A stretch of DNA of 64,000 nucleotides. Source: Dietzia alimentaria 72 (lineage in GTDB: Bacteria; Actinomycetota; Actinomycetes; Mycobacteriales; Mycobacteriaceae). The stretch spans positions 62,374 to 126,373 of the forward strand of contig NZ_AGFF01000025.1 of assembly GCF_000226215.1 (NCBI RefSeq). Reading direction: 5' to 3'. The stretch's first letter is position 1. Each line of letters opens with the position of its first letter. Below the pieces are notes generated by a model. It searched no databases and had not been told where the DNA came from. It saw only the letters and a list, made by a program, of their open reading frames with translations. Below are positions 34,186 through 42,538 of the stretch, one piece after another. Both the position numbers and the translations under genes were made by a program.

Positions 34186-35013
34186 ATGGAACAGCAGCAG
34201 TCACTCGCGGGCAAGGTCGCCTTCATCACCGGCGCGGCCCGGGGCCAGGGTCGCAGTCACGCGGTGGAGCTCGCCCGGCGCGGGGCCCGCATCCTCGCGC
34301 TGGACATCTGCGAGGACATCGCCTCGGTCCCATATGCACTGGCGTCGCGGTCGGACATGGACCAGACGGTCACCGAGGTCGAGGCGGTGGGTGGCGAGAT
34401 CGTGGCCGTCGAGGGCGATGTGCGGGAGACCGCCGACGTCGCCGCTGCCGTGGACAAGTGCGTCGAGGCGTTCGGTGTGCCGGACATCGTGGTGGCCAAC
34501 GCCGGGGTGAACCTCCAGCGCGGTCTGGAGCCGGATGCTCAACAGGCGTTCGTCGACACGATCATGGTCAACCTGGTGGGCGTGTGGAACACGGCGCACG
34601 CGATCGCGCCGCTGATGGTCGAGCGGGGTGAGGGCGGAGCGCTCGTGCTGATCTCCTCCACCAACGGCCTGACCGGGCGAGGCGGCGACGGCTCCGGCGC
34701 GGCGACCGGATATACCGCCAGCAAGCACGGCGTGGTGGGCATCATGCGCAGTCTCATGATCTGGCTGGCGCCGCACGGCATCCGCATCAACACCATCCAC
34801 CCGGCCGGTGTGGTCACACCGATGGTCGCGCACGAGGAGATGCAGGCCTGGTTTGCCGCCAACCCCGCTGCGCACACGATGGGCAATGCCCTGCCGGTGG
34901 CCATGCTCGACACGATCGACATCTCGCGCGCGGTGCTCTACCTGGTGGAGGAATCGGGCCGTAACATCACCGGGATCACGCTCCCGGTGGACGCGGGTTT
35001 TACCGGCAAGTAA
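34186..35013 (+). CDS. Mycofactocin-type SDR oxidoreductase
   Basis: This 275-residue SDR has T-G-A-A-R-G-Q-G-R-S-H-A near residue 17. The insertion A-L-D-I-C-E-D-I-A-S-V-P-Y-A-L-A-S follows, a signature of mycofactocin-coupled SDRs that hold NAD very tightly. V-A-N-A-G-V-N and Y-T-A-S-K-H-G-V-V give the catalytic core. Family knowledge: such enzymes pass electrons to the peptide cofactor mycofactocin. No mft gene is in the window. ATG 34186 is preferred over GTG 34177 because AGGAG is only 1 nt from the GTG but about 10 nt from the ATG. Confidence 0.92.
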   Translation: MEQQQSLAGKVAFITGAARGQGRSHAVELARRGARILALDICEDIASVPYALASRSDMDQTVTEVEAVGGEIVAVEGDVRETADVAAAVDKCVEAFGVPDIVVANAGVNLQRGLEPDAQQAFVDTIMVNLVGVWNTAHAIAPLMVERGEGGALVLISSTNGLTGRGGDGSGAATGYTASKHGVVGIMRSLMIWLAPHGIRINTIHPAGVVTPMVAHEEMQAWFAANPAAHTMGNALPVAMLDTIDISRAVLYLVEESGRNITGITLPVDAGFTGK

Positions 35014-35116
35014 TCGCCGCGCCTCGGGGTCCTCCGCCGAGCGGTCGCGGGCGGTCGGGTGCGGTCCTACTGTGAGATTCGCGAGACCGTAGGCGACAGC
35101 TCGGAGGAGGCGCACC

Positions 35117-36616
35117 ATGGGCGAGGCATTCTGGAGACGCACGACCATCGACCCGCCGGCGGAGGCGTTCCCGGCCGGCGAGCACGTGGATCTGGTGGTT
35201 GCGGGCGCGGGCTTCACCGGCCTGATCACCGCAATCATGGCGGCCGCGCGCGGCAGATCCGTGGTGGTGCTGGAGGCACGCACGGTGGGGGCCGGGGCGA
35301 GTGGAGCGACCACGGCCAAGATCTCGGTTCTCCAGGGCACGCGATTGTCGGCCATTCGGTCGCGGCACGGGCTCGAGACGACGCGTGCCTACGCCGACGC
35401 CAACCTCTACGGGCTGGACTGGTGGGTTGAGTTCTGCGACTCCCACGGCGTTGATGTGCAACGACGTCGCGCGGTGACGTTCTCGAACAGCACTCTGGGC
35501 ACCTCCAGGCTCCGCAAGGAGATGCGCACGCTCGTCGAATTGGAGCTGCCCGCCCGGTGGTACGACAAGATGGACGTCCCGTTCCCGTCCCGCGCGGGGG
35601 TCGAACTGCCCGATCAACTGCAGTTCGATCCGGTGGAGGCGCTCGGCGCGCTGACCCGCGAGGCCACCGCGTTGGGCGTGCGGATCGTCGAACACGCCCG
35701 GGTCACCGGGCTCAAGGCGCAGGGCGCGGGGGAGGAGGCGTTTGTCGAGGTCACCGCCGCGATCGGTGCCTCCACCGATCCTGATCCCGATGCCAGAACC
35801 ACAGACACGCTCACCGCCCGCGACGTCGTCCTCGCCACCGCGACCCCCGCCCTCGACCACGGTCCCAGCGTGGCGACCATGGAGGCCGAGCGCTCATACC
35901 TGTGTGCATTCGAATACCCCGGCGGGCTACCGCAGGGCATGTACGCCTCGGTCGAGAGTCCGGTGCGCTCGCTGCGGACCGTCCCCCAAGGCAGCGATGA
36001 GGTCCTGTTGGTCGGAGGTAACGGTCACCGCACCGGAACCGCCGCCGGGACCGCCTCCAAGGTTGACTCACTCCGCGAGTACGCCGAGAAGCACTTCCCG
36101 GGCGCGCGATTCACCCACGGCTGGTCGGCGCAGGACTATCACCCCGTGACAATGTTGCCCAGGTCAGGCCCTCTGCCGTGGGGCCGCGGCCGAGTGCACT
36201 TCGCCGGCGGCTACAGCAAGTGGGGCCTGAGCGGGGCGCCCGCCGCGGCGGGGATCATGATCGATCGCCTCGAAGGCCTGGACCAGCGGGTCACGTTCGG
36301 CAAGCCGTCGATCACCGGGTCGGTCAAGAACGCGGTGCCACTGCTGGCGGACCTTCCCGTGCAACTCGCGGCCACCGCGGCGCAGGCGGCGGTACGGCGG
36401 CCACGGCCGACCGTCCGACCGATCGGTCAGGCGGTGGGCGACGACGGCGAGGTGTGCCGCGTCGGACTGCTGTGCCCCCACATGGGAGCCGCATTGGCGT
36501 GGAACGAGGTCGAGCGGTCCTGGGACTGTCCCTGGCACGGGTCGCGCTTCACCGCCTGCGGAGACCTGCTCGAAGGGCCCGCCAGCACCGGCCTCAAGAA
36601 ATACGACGTCCCCTGA
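35117..36616 (+). CDS. FAD-dependent oxidoreductase with C-terminal Rieske domain
   Basis: This 499-residue protein has an N-terminal DAO-type FAD fold (V-A-G-A-G-F-T-G-L, G-A-G-A-S-G-A-T-T-A-K) and, after residue 440, a Rieske [2Fe-2S] site. The ligands are Cys453-x-His455, then 15 residues, then Cys471-x-x-His474. Such fusions pass electrons between flavin and Rieske cluster; the substrate is unknown. ATG 35117 follows GGAGGAGG. Downstream at 27 nt is a Crp/Fnr gene on the same strand, a possible operon with redox sensing. Confidence 0.92.
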   Translation: MGEAFWRRTTIDPPAEAFPAGEHVDLVVAGAGFTGLITAIMAAARGRSVVVLEARTVGAGASGATTAKISVLQGTRLSAIRSRHGLETTRAYADANLYGLDWWVEFCDSHGVDVQRRRAVTFSNSTLGTSRLRKEMRTLVELELPARWYDKMDVPFPSRAGVELPDQLQFDPVEALGALTREATALGVRIVEHARVTGLKAQGAGEEAFVEVTAAIGASTDPDPDARTTDTLTARDVVLATATPALDHGPSVATMEAERSYLCAFEYPGGLPQGMYASVESPVRSLRTVPQGSDEVLLVGGNGHRTGTAAGTASKVDSLREYAEKHFPGARFTHGWSAQDYHPVTMLPRSGPLPWGRGRVHFAGGYSKWGLSGAPAAAGIMIDRLEGLDQRVTFGKPSITGSVKNAVPLLADLPVQLAATAAQAAVRRPRPTVRPIGQAVGDDGEVCRVGLLCPHMGAALAWNEVERSWDCPWHGSRFTACGDLLEGPASTGLKKYDVP

Positions 36617-36643
36617 GCGCGCGACACTGGCACAGTTGAGGTC

Positions 36644-37447
36644 ATGGCCACCGTCTCGGACAGTTCCGTTGTTCGTGAAACCTCTGATCGGCGCCGCACC
36701 CCGCTGCGGACGACGTGCGCCCAGCCGCACGCCTGCCCCCGGCCGGTGCGGCTAGCCGTGCTGCGTCACGCGCCGTTCTTCGCCGACCTCGACGCCGACG
36801 GCATCGCGGACGTCGACGCGCACGCGGTCGTGCTCTCCTGGGCGGCCGGCGACGCGGTCTACACGGAGGGCGAGCCGGGCGGGCACCTGTATCTGGTGGC
36901 TCACGGGCAGGCCAAGGCCTATCAGGACACCGAAGACGGACGGACCGTGGTGGTGGACCTGCTGGCGCCGGGCGACATGTTCGGCGGGTTCGACACCCTC
37001 GGCAAGCCCGAGTACGGCGAGACGGTGGAGGCGTTCGGCACCCTGTGCGCTCTGCGGATCTCCGATGAGGACTTCCGTGAGATCCTCGTCCGTTACCCGG
37101 AGGTCGCGCTGCGCGTCGTGGACGATCTGGCCGGCCAACTCGGTGACGCCCGCACCACGGTGCTGCAGCAGTCCACTCGGACGGTCGCCGAGCGGGTCGC
37201 CGCAACACTTCTCCGGATCGCCGACAAGTTCGGTGAGGCGAGGTCCGGCTTCGGAGGCGACGACTCGCACGGCACGCTGCTCCAGTTGCCGCTCACCCGC
37301 GTCGACCTGGCGGGCATGACGGGTTCCACGCCCGAGTCGGTATCGCGGGTGATGAGCCGTCTGCGCAGGGAGGGGATCATCGATTCCGGTCGCCGCTGGA
37401 CCGCGGTGCTCGACCGGGATCGGCTGGCGGAGATCGCCGGCACCTGA
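36644..37447 (+). CDS. Crp/Fnr-family transcriptional regulator
   Basis: This 267-residue protein has a cyclic-nucleotide-type beta roll (G-D-A-V-Y-T-E-G-E-P-G-G-H-L-Y-L-V, residues about 67-83). The C-terminal helix-turn-helix is L-A-G-M-T-G-S-T-P-E-S-V-S-R-V-M-S-R-L. The N-terminus has C-A-Q-P-H-A-C, a cysteine pair reminiscent of Fnr-type metal or redox sensing, but it is too few for a classical 4Fe-4S site. Effector unknown. It follows the FAD/Rieske gene at 27 nt. Confidence 0.93.
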   Translation: MATVSDSSVVRETSDRRRTPLRTTCAQPHACPRPVRLAVLRHAPFFADLDADGIADVDAHAVVLSWAAGDAVYTEGEPGGHLYLVAHGQAKAYQDTEDGRTVVVDLLAPGDMFGGFDTLGKPEYGETVEAFGTLCALRISDEDFREILVRYPEVALRVVDDLAGQLGDARTTVLQQSTRTVAERVAATLLRIADKFGEARSGFGGDDSHGTLLQLPLTRVDLAGMTGSTPESVSRVMSRLRREGIIDSGRRWTAVLDRDRLAEIAGT

Positions 37448-37568
37448 GGTGCGGACAGGCTGGCCTTGGTTGAAAGAACCGCCGAGGTCGCCGACACTCG
37501 ATAGCGGATCGGGCGTACCTGGTCCCGGTTCTACTACCGCTTTGCTTACCGATCAGACAGGAACCACG

Positions 37569-37976
37569 ATGAGCCCCACCGACCATGGCCCGAATCCGTT
37601 TGTCGTCAACATCGAGGACGCCACGCTCTCGAACGACAATTACCGGACCACCCTGTGGACGGGATCGAACATGCAGCTCACGGTGATGAGCATCGCGCCG
37701 GGAGATGACATCGGACTCGAGGTCCACGCCGACCACGACCAGTTCCTGCGCGTCGAGGCCGGCAAGGGCCGCGTTCAGATGGGCCCCGCCAAGGATCAGC
37801 TCGACTTCGAGCGTGAGGTCGGCGACGACTGGGTGATCCTCGTGCCCGCCGGTTCGTGGCACAACGTCACCAACATCGGCGACGACCACCTCAAGGTGTA
37901 CTCGCTGTACGCCCCGCCGGAGCACGCGCACGGCACTGTTCACCCCACCAAGGCCGACGGCGAGCACGATCACTGA
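37569..37976 (+). CDS. Cupin-domain protein
   Basis: This 135-residue single-domain cupin has the first motif H-A-D-H-D-Q-F-L-R-V-E-A-G-K-G and the second P-A-G-S-W-H-N-V-T-N-I-G-D, with metal-ligand histidines in place. The C-terminus is His-rich. It could be a metalloenzyme or storage-type cupin; the substrate is unknown. ATG 37569 follows CAGGAA. A strong terminator (37992-38021) follows. Confidence 0.9.
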   Translation: MSPTDHGPNPFVVNIEDATLSNDNYRTTLWTGSNMQLTVMSIAPGDDIGLEVHADHDQFLRVEAGKGRVQMGPAKDQLDFEREVGDDWVILVPAGSWHNVTNIGDDHLKVYSLYAPPEHAHGTVHPTKADGEHDH

Positions 37977-37991
37977 CCTGACCTGACGAGA

Positions 37992-38021
37992 CCCGCGCTG
38001 CGCAGATGTGCGCAGCGCGGG
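37992..38021. terminator. Strong hairpin between cupin and P-type ATPase
   Basis: CCCGCGCTGCGCA pairs perfectly with TGCGCAGCGCGGG over a GATG loop, 13 bp, between convergent genes. Clear GC-type terminator. Confidence 0.8.
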
Positions 38022-38038
38022 CCAGGTCGTGAATGAGG

Positions 38039-39988
38039 TCAGACCTTCACGGGATCGCGATCTGCTCCGGCAGGCGCCCGAACTGCGGCTGCCTGCCGCG
38101 CCTCGGATTGTCGACGCATCAGACGCATGGCATTGATGATCACCACCAGCACCGATCCCTCGTGCACCAGCATGCCGATCGACATGGTCACGCCGCCGGC
38201 AAAGACACCTGCCAGGAGCGCGGCCACGGTGATCATCGCGATCGCGATGTTCTGCCGCATCACGCTGACGGTGCGCTTGGCCAACCCGATGGCCTCGGGC
38301 AGCCGGAGCAGGTCGTCGCCCATCAGGGCGATGTCCGCGGTCTCCACCGCCACCGCCGAGCCGGCCGCGCCCATCGCCACTCCGATGTTCGCGGTGGCCA
38401 GCGCCGGGGCATCGTTCACGCCGTCGCCGACCATGGCCACGGTGTGCCCCGCACGCTGCAGCTCGGTCACGGCATCCAGCTTGTCCTCGGGGAGCAGTCC
38501 CGCCCGGACCTCGTCCACCCCGGTGGCCTTGCCCACGGCCTCGGCCACCAGCTGGACGTCGCCGGTGAGCATGACGACCTTCTTCACACCTGCGGCGTGG
38601 AGGCGGGCGATCATCTCTGGCGCATCTGCACGGATGGTGTCGGCCACGGCGAGGACACCGGCCACCTTGTCGTCGACACCCACGATCATCGGGGTCTTGC
38701 CGTCGCGGGCGAACTCGTCGGCCGCACGCTGGGCCCCACCGTCGTCGACGATTCCGAACTGATCCAGTAACGCCTGGTTTCCGATGAGTACGCGCTGTCC
38801 GTGGACCTGCGCGGTCAGACCCTTACCCGCCACCGGGGTGACCGACTCGGGGGTGTCGTAAGCGATCCCCTCGGCCGCCGCCGCATCCAGGATCGGACGG
38901 GCCAGGGGGTGCTCGGATCCGGCCTCGCCACCAGCCGCCAGTGCCAACACATCAGCGCGGTTCATGCTCGGATCCAGCACCACCACGTCGGTCAGCTCCG
39001 GGCGCCCCTCGGTCAGGGTGCCGGTCTTGTCCACGGCCACCACGTCGATCTTCGCCGAGGTCTCCAGGAACTCGCCGCCCTTGATGAGGATGCCGTTGCG
39101 CGCGGCCCGACCGATGCCGGCGACGATCGCCACCGGGATCGAGATGACCAGTGCGCCCGGGCAGCCGATCACCAGCAGGGTCAGCGCCAACACCACGTCA
39201 CCGCTGATCAGGCCCGCGACCAGCGCGAGGAGCATGATGCCGGGGGTGTACCAGCTGGAGAAGCGGTCGATGAAGCTCTGAGTGCGGGCCTTGGCGTCCT
39301 GCGCCTCCTCGACACGATGGATGATCCGCGCCAGGGTGGTGTCGGCTCCGATACCGGTGGCCAACACGTGCAGGAAGCCGCCGCGAGAGATGGTGCCGGC
39401 GAACACCTGGTCACCCTTCGACTTCTCCACCGGGATCGACTCGCCGGTGATCGACGCCTCGTCCAGCGCGCCGGAGCCGGCGACCACCTGGCCGTCGACC
39501 GGAACCTTGGCTCCGTTCTTCACCAGCACGATCTCGCCCTGGCGGACGTCGACGGCGTCCACCTCAACCTGTTCGCCGTCACGCATCACCACCGCGACAT
39601 CCGGGGCCACGGCCACCAATTCGGCCAGGGCAGACCGGGTCTTGTTGAGAGTCGCGGATTCGAGCGCGTGGCCGATCGCGAACAGGAAGGTGACCGCGGC
39701 CGCCTCCCAGTAGTTGCCGATGATGATCGCGCCGATCGCGGCCACCGAGACCAGCAGGTCGATGCCGATGTGGCGAATAAACAGGGCGTCGACGGCCTTC
39801 TTGACGATCGGGGCGCCCGCCACCACAGCGGCGGCGAACATCAGTGCGTCGGCCAGGACGGTGTTGTCCTCGAGCCCACGGAAATCCGAACCTGCCACAC
39901 CGGCGACGATGAACGAGCCGATGATGAGCAGTCCGGACACGATGGGCACGAACCAGCGCCCGTACACCCACCTACGGATCGTGTTCAT
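38039..39988 (-). CDS. Heavy-metal P1B-type ATPase with CPG motif
   Basis: This 649-residue protein has T-G-E-S-I-P-V-E-K and D-K-T-G-T-L-T with catalytic Asp320. The nucleotide motif G-D-G-V-N-D-A-P and eight probable membrane segments are also present. The ion-coordinating segment 6 reads G-C-P-G-A-L-V-I-S-I-P (Cys276-Pro277-Gly278) instead of the usual CPC, so metal specificity differs from CopA or ZntA types. There is no N-terminal HMA domain; a separate HMA protein is encoded 55 bp upstream. Direction (export) is family inference. Confidence 0.93.
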   Translation of the reverse strand: MNTIRRWVYGRWFVPIVSGLLIIGSFIVAGVAGSDFRGLEDNTVLADALMFAAAVVAGAPIVKKAVDALFIRHIGIDLLVSVAAIGAIIIGNYWEAAAVTFLFAIGHALESATLNKTRSALAELVAVAPDVAVVMRDGEQVEVDAVDVRQGEIVLVKNGAKVPVDGQVVAGSGALDEASITGESIPVEKSKGDQVFAGTISRGGFLHVLATGIGADTTLARIIHRVEEAQDAKARTQSFIDRFSSWYTPGIMLLALVAGLISGDVVLALTLLVIGCPGALVISIPVAIVAGIGRAARNGILIKGGEFLETSAKIDVVAVDKTGTLTEGRPELTDVVVLDPSMNRADVLALAAGGEAGSEHPLARPILDAAAAEGIAYDTPESVTPVAGKGLTAQVHGQRVLIGNQALLDQFGIVDDGGAQRAADEFARDGKTPMIVGVDDKVAGVLAVADTIRADAPEMIARLHAAGVKKVVMLTGDVQLVAEAVGKATGVDEVRAGLLPEDKLDAVTELQRAGHTVAMVGDGVNDAPALATANIGVAMGAAGSAVAVETADIALMGDDLLRLPEAIGLAKRTVSVMRQNIAIAMITVAALLAGVFAGGVTMSIGMLVHEGSVLVVIINAMRLMRRQSEARQAAAVRAPAGADRDPVKV

Positions 39989-40043
39989 GTCTGTTCCTCT
40001 TTCTCATGCAGTGCGAGGGGATGGCTGGTGGGCGTCGGCCCGG

Positions 40044-40283
40044 TCAGAAGGCGCTGGCGCGGGCCTTGTAGCCGGCCTTGCCGACAGCGGCCACGATGTC
40101 GTCTACGCTCGCGACGGCCGGGTCGTGGTCGACCTCGATCCGGGAGGAGGCGAAGTGCACCTTCACGTTCTCCACGCCGGCCATGCGGCCGACCCGCTTC
40201 TCGATCTTGGAGACACAGGACGGGCAGGAGAAGCCCTCCGCCCGGAGCATGCTGTTCTTGAGGTTCTGGCTGTTGACGGCCAT
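40044..40283 (-). CDS. HMA-domain metal-binding protein
   Basis: This 79-residue protein has the heavy-metal-associated fold with G-F-S-C-P-S-C-V-S-K-I-E, a CxxC metal site. ATG 40283 has AGGAG at good spacing. It lies 55 bp upstream of the P1B ATPase on the same strand, so it probably hands metal to the ATPase. CopZ-like role inferred; which metal is unknown. Confidence 0.92.
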   Translation of the reverse strand: MAVNSQNLKNSMLRAEGFSCPSCVSKIEKRVGRMAGVENVKVHFASSRIEVDHDPAVASVDDIVAAVGKAGYKARASAF

Positions 40284-40309
40284 GTTGATCACTCCTGGTT
40301 TCGTTCTTC

Positions 40310-40330
40310 CCGGGCCCACTCCGGGCCCGG
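40310..40330. promoter_or_regulatory. Inverted repeat upstream of the HMA gene
   Basis: CCGGGCCC-ACTCC-GGGCCCGG, a perfect 8-bp dyad, lies 27 bp upstream of the HMA start in the 136-bp region shared with the divergent glutaminase gene. Candidate operator for a metal sensor not seen in the window. Confidence 0.4.
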
Positions 40331-40419
40331 CACCTTGGAAGTTACGGAGGATCAGGGAGAAGAACACTGACGGGCATCACTTGTCCGCATAGTCGTGCGG
40401 GCATGACACGCTGGGGAAC

Positions 40420-41676
40420 GTGAAGACGCCGGTACCTGACTATCTACTCGAGATCCGCGATGCCTGTTCAGTGGGCGACGACGGCGAACTCGCCGACTAC
40501 ATCCCCGAGCTCGCGTCCGTTGATCCGGACCGTTTCGCGGTGGCGGCCTGCACCATGGACGGGGTCGTCTACACGGCGGGTGATGCGGACGCGGAGTTCA
40601 CCATCCAGTCCATGAGCAAGCCGTTCATCTATGCCCTGGCCCTGCGCGATCGCGGGATCGGAGGGGTGCTCGAGAAGGTGGCCGTGGAGCCGTCTGGCGA
40701 CGCGTTCAATCAGATCTCCCTGGAGAGGGTCTCGGGCCGGCCGCGCAATCCGATGATCAATATCGGTGCCATCACCACGCACACGCTCGTCGGCCAGCCG
40801 GACGCCACCGAGATCGAGCGCGACACCGCCGTGGCCGAAGGGCTCTCGGCGTTCGCCGGCCGGCCTCTGGAGGTGGACATCACCGTCCTGGACTCCGAAT
40901 TGCGCACGGCTTTCCGTAACCGGGCCATGGCCAACCTGGTGCGCGCCGGCGGGATCATCGACGGCGACCCCGATGAGGCGGTCCGCGGTTACACCAGGCA
41001 GTGCGCCTACAAGGTGACCGTCCGTGATCTGGCGGTGATGGCGGTGACCCTCGCGACCGGCGGCGTCAACCCCGTCACCCGTGAGCAGGTGGTCTCCGCG
41101 CGCGTGGCCCGGCAGGTGCTCGCGGTGATGGCCACGTGCGGAATGTACGACGCGGCCGGTGACTGGATGTCCACCGTTGGCATCCCCGCCAAGAGTGGGG
41201 TCTCCGGCGGGATCTTTGGTGCGCTGCCCGGGCAGGTGGGACTGGGAGTGTTCTCACCACGACTCGACGATCACGGCCACAGTGTGGAGGGCGTGCGCAC
41301 CTTCGAGCGGCTTTCCCGCGACCTCGACCTGCATCTGATGAACACCACCGTGACAGACGTCGAGGCGGTCCGCTCGGTGCGCTACGACGAGGCCAGTGGC
41401 CGGCGCACCTTCCGGCTCCAGGGTCCCATGACGTTCGCCAGCGCCGAGCAGGTGCTGCGCCGTCTCGTTGAGATCCCGCCGGGTGACAGCGAGGTGACCC
41501 TGGATCTGAGCCGGGTGTCCTCGGTCAACAGGAGCGCACGGCGGATGCTGATCGAGGGGATGAGCCGACTGTCCGCCGACGGACACACCGTGGGTCTGGC
41601 CGACCCCAGTCGTCGTCTTCCCCAGCCTGAGCTGAGCGACGGGTCCCGGCCGGTCACCCGGCGCGCTGCCCGCTGA
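40420..41676 (+). CDS. glsA: Glutaminase with C-terminal STAS domain
   Basis: This 418-residue protein has a serine-glutaminase core of beta-lactamase fold. F-T-I-Q-S-M-S-K-P-F gives Ser64 and Lys67, N-P-M-I-N-I-G-A-I holds the Asn region, and G-I-P-A-K-S-G-V-S-G-G completes the motif. After about residue 315 follows a STAS-like domain (L-D-L-S-R-V-S-S-V-N-R-S-A-R-R-M-L). It converts glutamine to glutamate and ammonia. The STAS domain suggests regulation by partner binding, as in some actinobacterial glutaminases. Confidence 0.93.
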   Translation: MKTPVPDYLLEIRDACSVGDDGELADYIPELASVDPDRFAVAACTMDGVVYTAGDADAEFTIQSMSKPFIYALALRDRGIGGVLEKVAVEPSGDAFNQISLERVSGRPRNPMINIGAITTHTLVGQPDATEIERDTAVAEGLSAFAGRPLEVDITVLDSELRTAFRNRAMANLVRAGGIIDGDPDEAVRGYTRQCAYKVTVRDLAVMAVTLATGGVNPVTREQVVSARVARQVLAVMATCGMYDAAGDWMSTVGIPAKSGVSGGIFGALPGQVGLGVFSPRLDDHGHSVEGVRTFERLSRDLDLHLMNTTVTDVEAVRSVRYDEASGRRTFRLQGPMTFASAEQVLRRLVEIPPGDSEVTLDLSRVSSVNRSARRMLIEGMSRLSADGHTVGLADPSRRLPQPELSDGSRPVTRRAAR

Positions 41677-41857
41677 CCGGGAGCTGCGAGCAGCGGTTCA
41701 GGCCTCCGAACGGGGAGCGCGTTCCCACTCGCGGAGTACCTTCTGAGCCAGGAGTCCCTCGCGCCACCCGGAGACCAACGCGGCGCGGTCGAGCAGGTCG
41801 GGATGGATGCTCCACAGACGCATCCACCGAGTGGAGGGCGCGCGCCGGAGGAGAGAT

Positions 41858-42535
41858 ATGACGACGACGACACCGCCGACTCTCGACCAGGTGATGGCCG
41901 AGCTCTCGGACCTCGCGGACGCCCGGATCCGGGAGGTCAACGAGCGGCACGGCGACGACCACGCGGTGAACCTGACCAAGCTCCGAGCTGTGGCCAAGCG
42001 GGTGAAGAAGAACCATCCCCTGGCTGTGGACTTGTGGGGCACCGGTGACTCGGCTGCACGGCTGCTGGCGTTGCTCATCTGCAGGCCGAGAGAGTTCTCC
42101 GCTGCCGAGCTCGATGCGATGATCCGCGAGGCCCGCACCCGCAAGGTGCACGACTGGCTGGTGCGGTACGTGGTGATGAAGGGTCCGCACGCCGAGGACC
42201 TGCGCATCGCCTGGATGGCTGATGTCGATCCGGTGGTGGCCTCGGCCGGCTGGGCGGTGACCGCGGACAGGGTGGTCACGAGGCCGGAGGGGCTGGACCT
42301 GACCGCACTTCTCGACAGGATCGAGGCAGAGATGGCAGGAGCTCACGAGCGGTTGCAGTGGGAGATGAACACCTGCCTGGCGCAGATCGGGATCCAACAC
42401 CCTGAGTTGCGGGCGCGCGCGCTGGAGATCGGCGAGCGTCTGGGAGTCCTTCGCGACTATCCGACACCGCCCTACTGCACCTCGCCGTTCGCCCCGGCGT
42501 GGATCAACGAAATCGTCCGCCGCAAGGAGGGCTGA
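41858..42535 (+). CDS. AlkD-like DNA alkylation repair protein
   Basis: This 225-residue all-helical protein resembles AlkD (HEAT-like repeats). A basic segment K-R-V-K-K-N-H-P-L-A-V-D-L-W is followed by W-M-A-D-V-D-P-V-V-A-S-A-G-W-A-V. AlkD removes N-alkylated bases. Whether this member is catalytic cannot be said from the sequence. ATG 41858 has GGAGGAGAG close by; an upstream in-frame ATG at 41807 is less likely. Confidence 0.8.
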   Translation: MTTTTPPTLDQVMAELSDLADARIREVNERHGDDHAVNLTKLRAVAKRVKKNHPLAVDLWGTGDSAARLLALLICRPREFSAAELDAMIREARTRKVHDWLVRYVVMKGPHAEDLRIAWMADVDPVVASAGWAVTADRVVTRPEGLDLTALLDRIEAEMAGAHERLQWEMNTCLAQIGIQHPELRARALEIGERLGVLRDYPTPPYCTSPFAPAWINEIVRRKEG

Positions 42536-42538
42536 TCG

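Noticed and set aside
38801-40261. 486-codon plus-strand open frame
   Set aside because: It is opposite the P1B ATPase and HMA genes and has His/Gln/Arg-rich, motif-free sequence.
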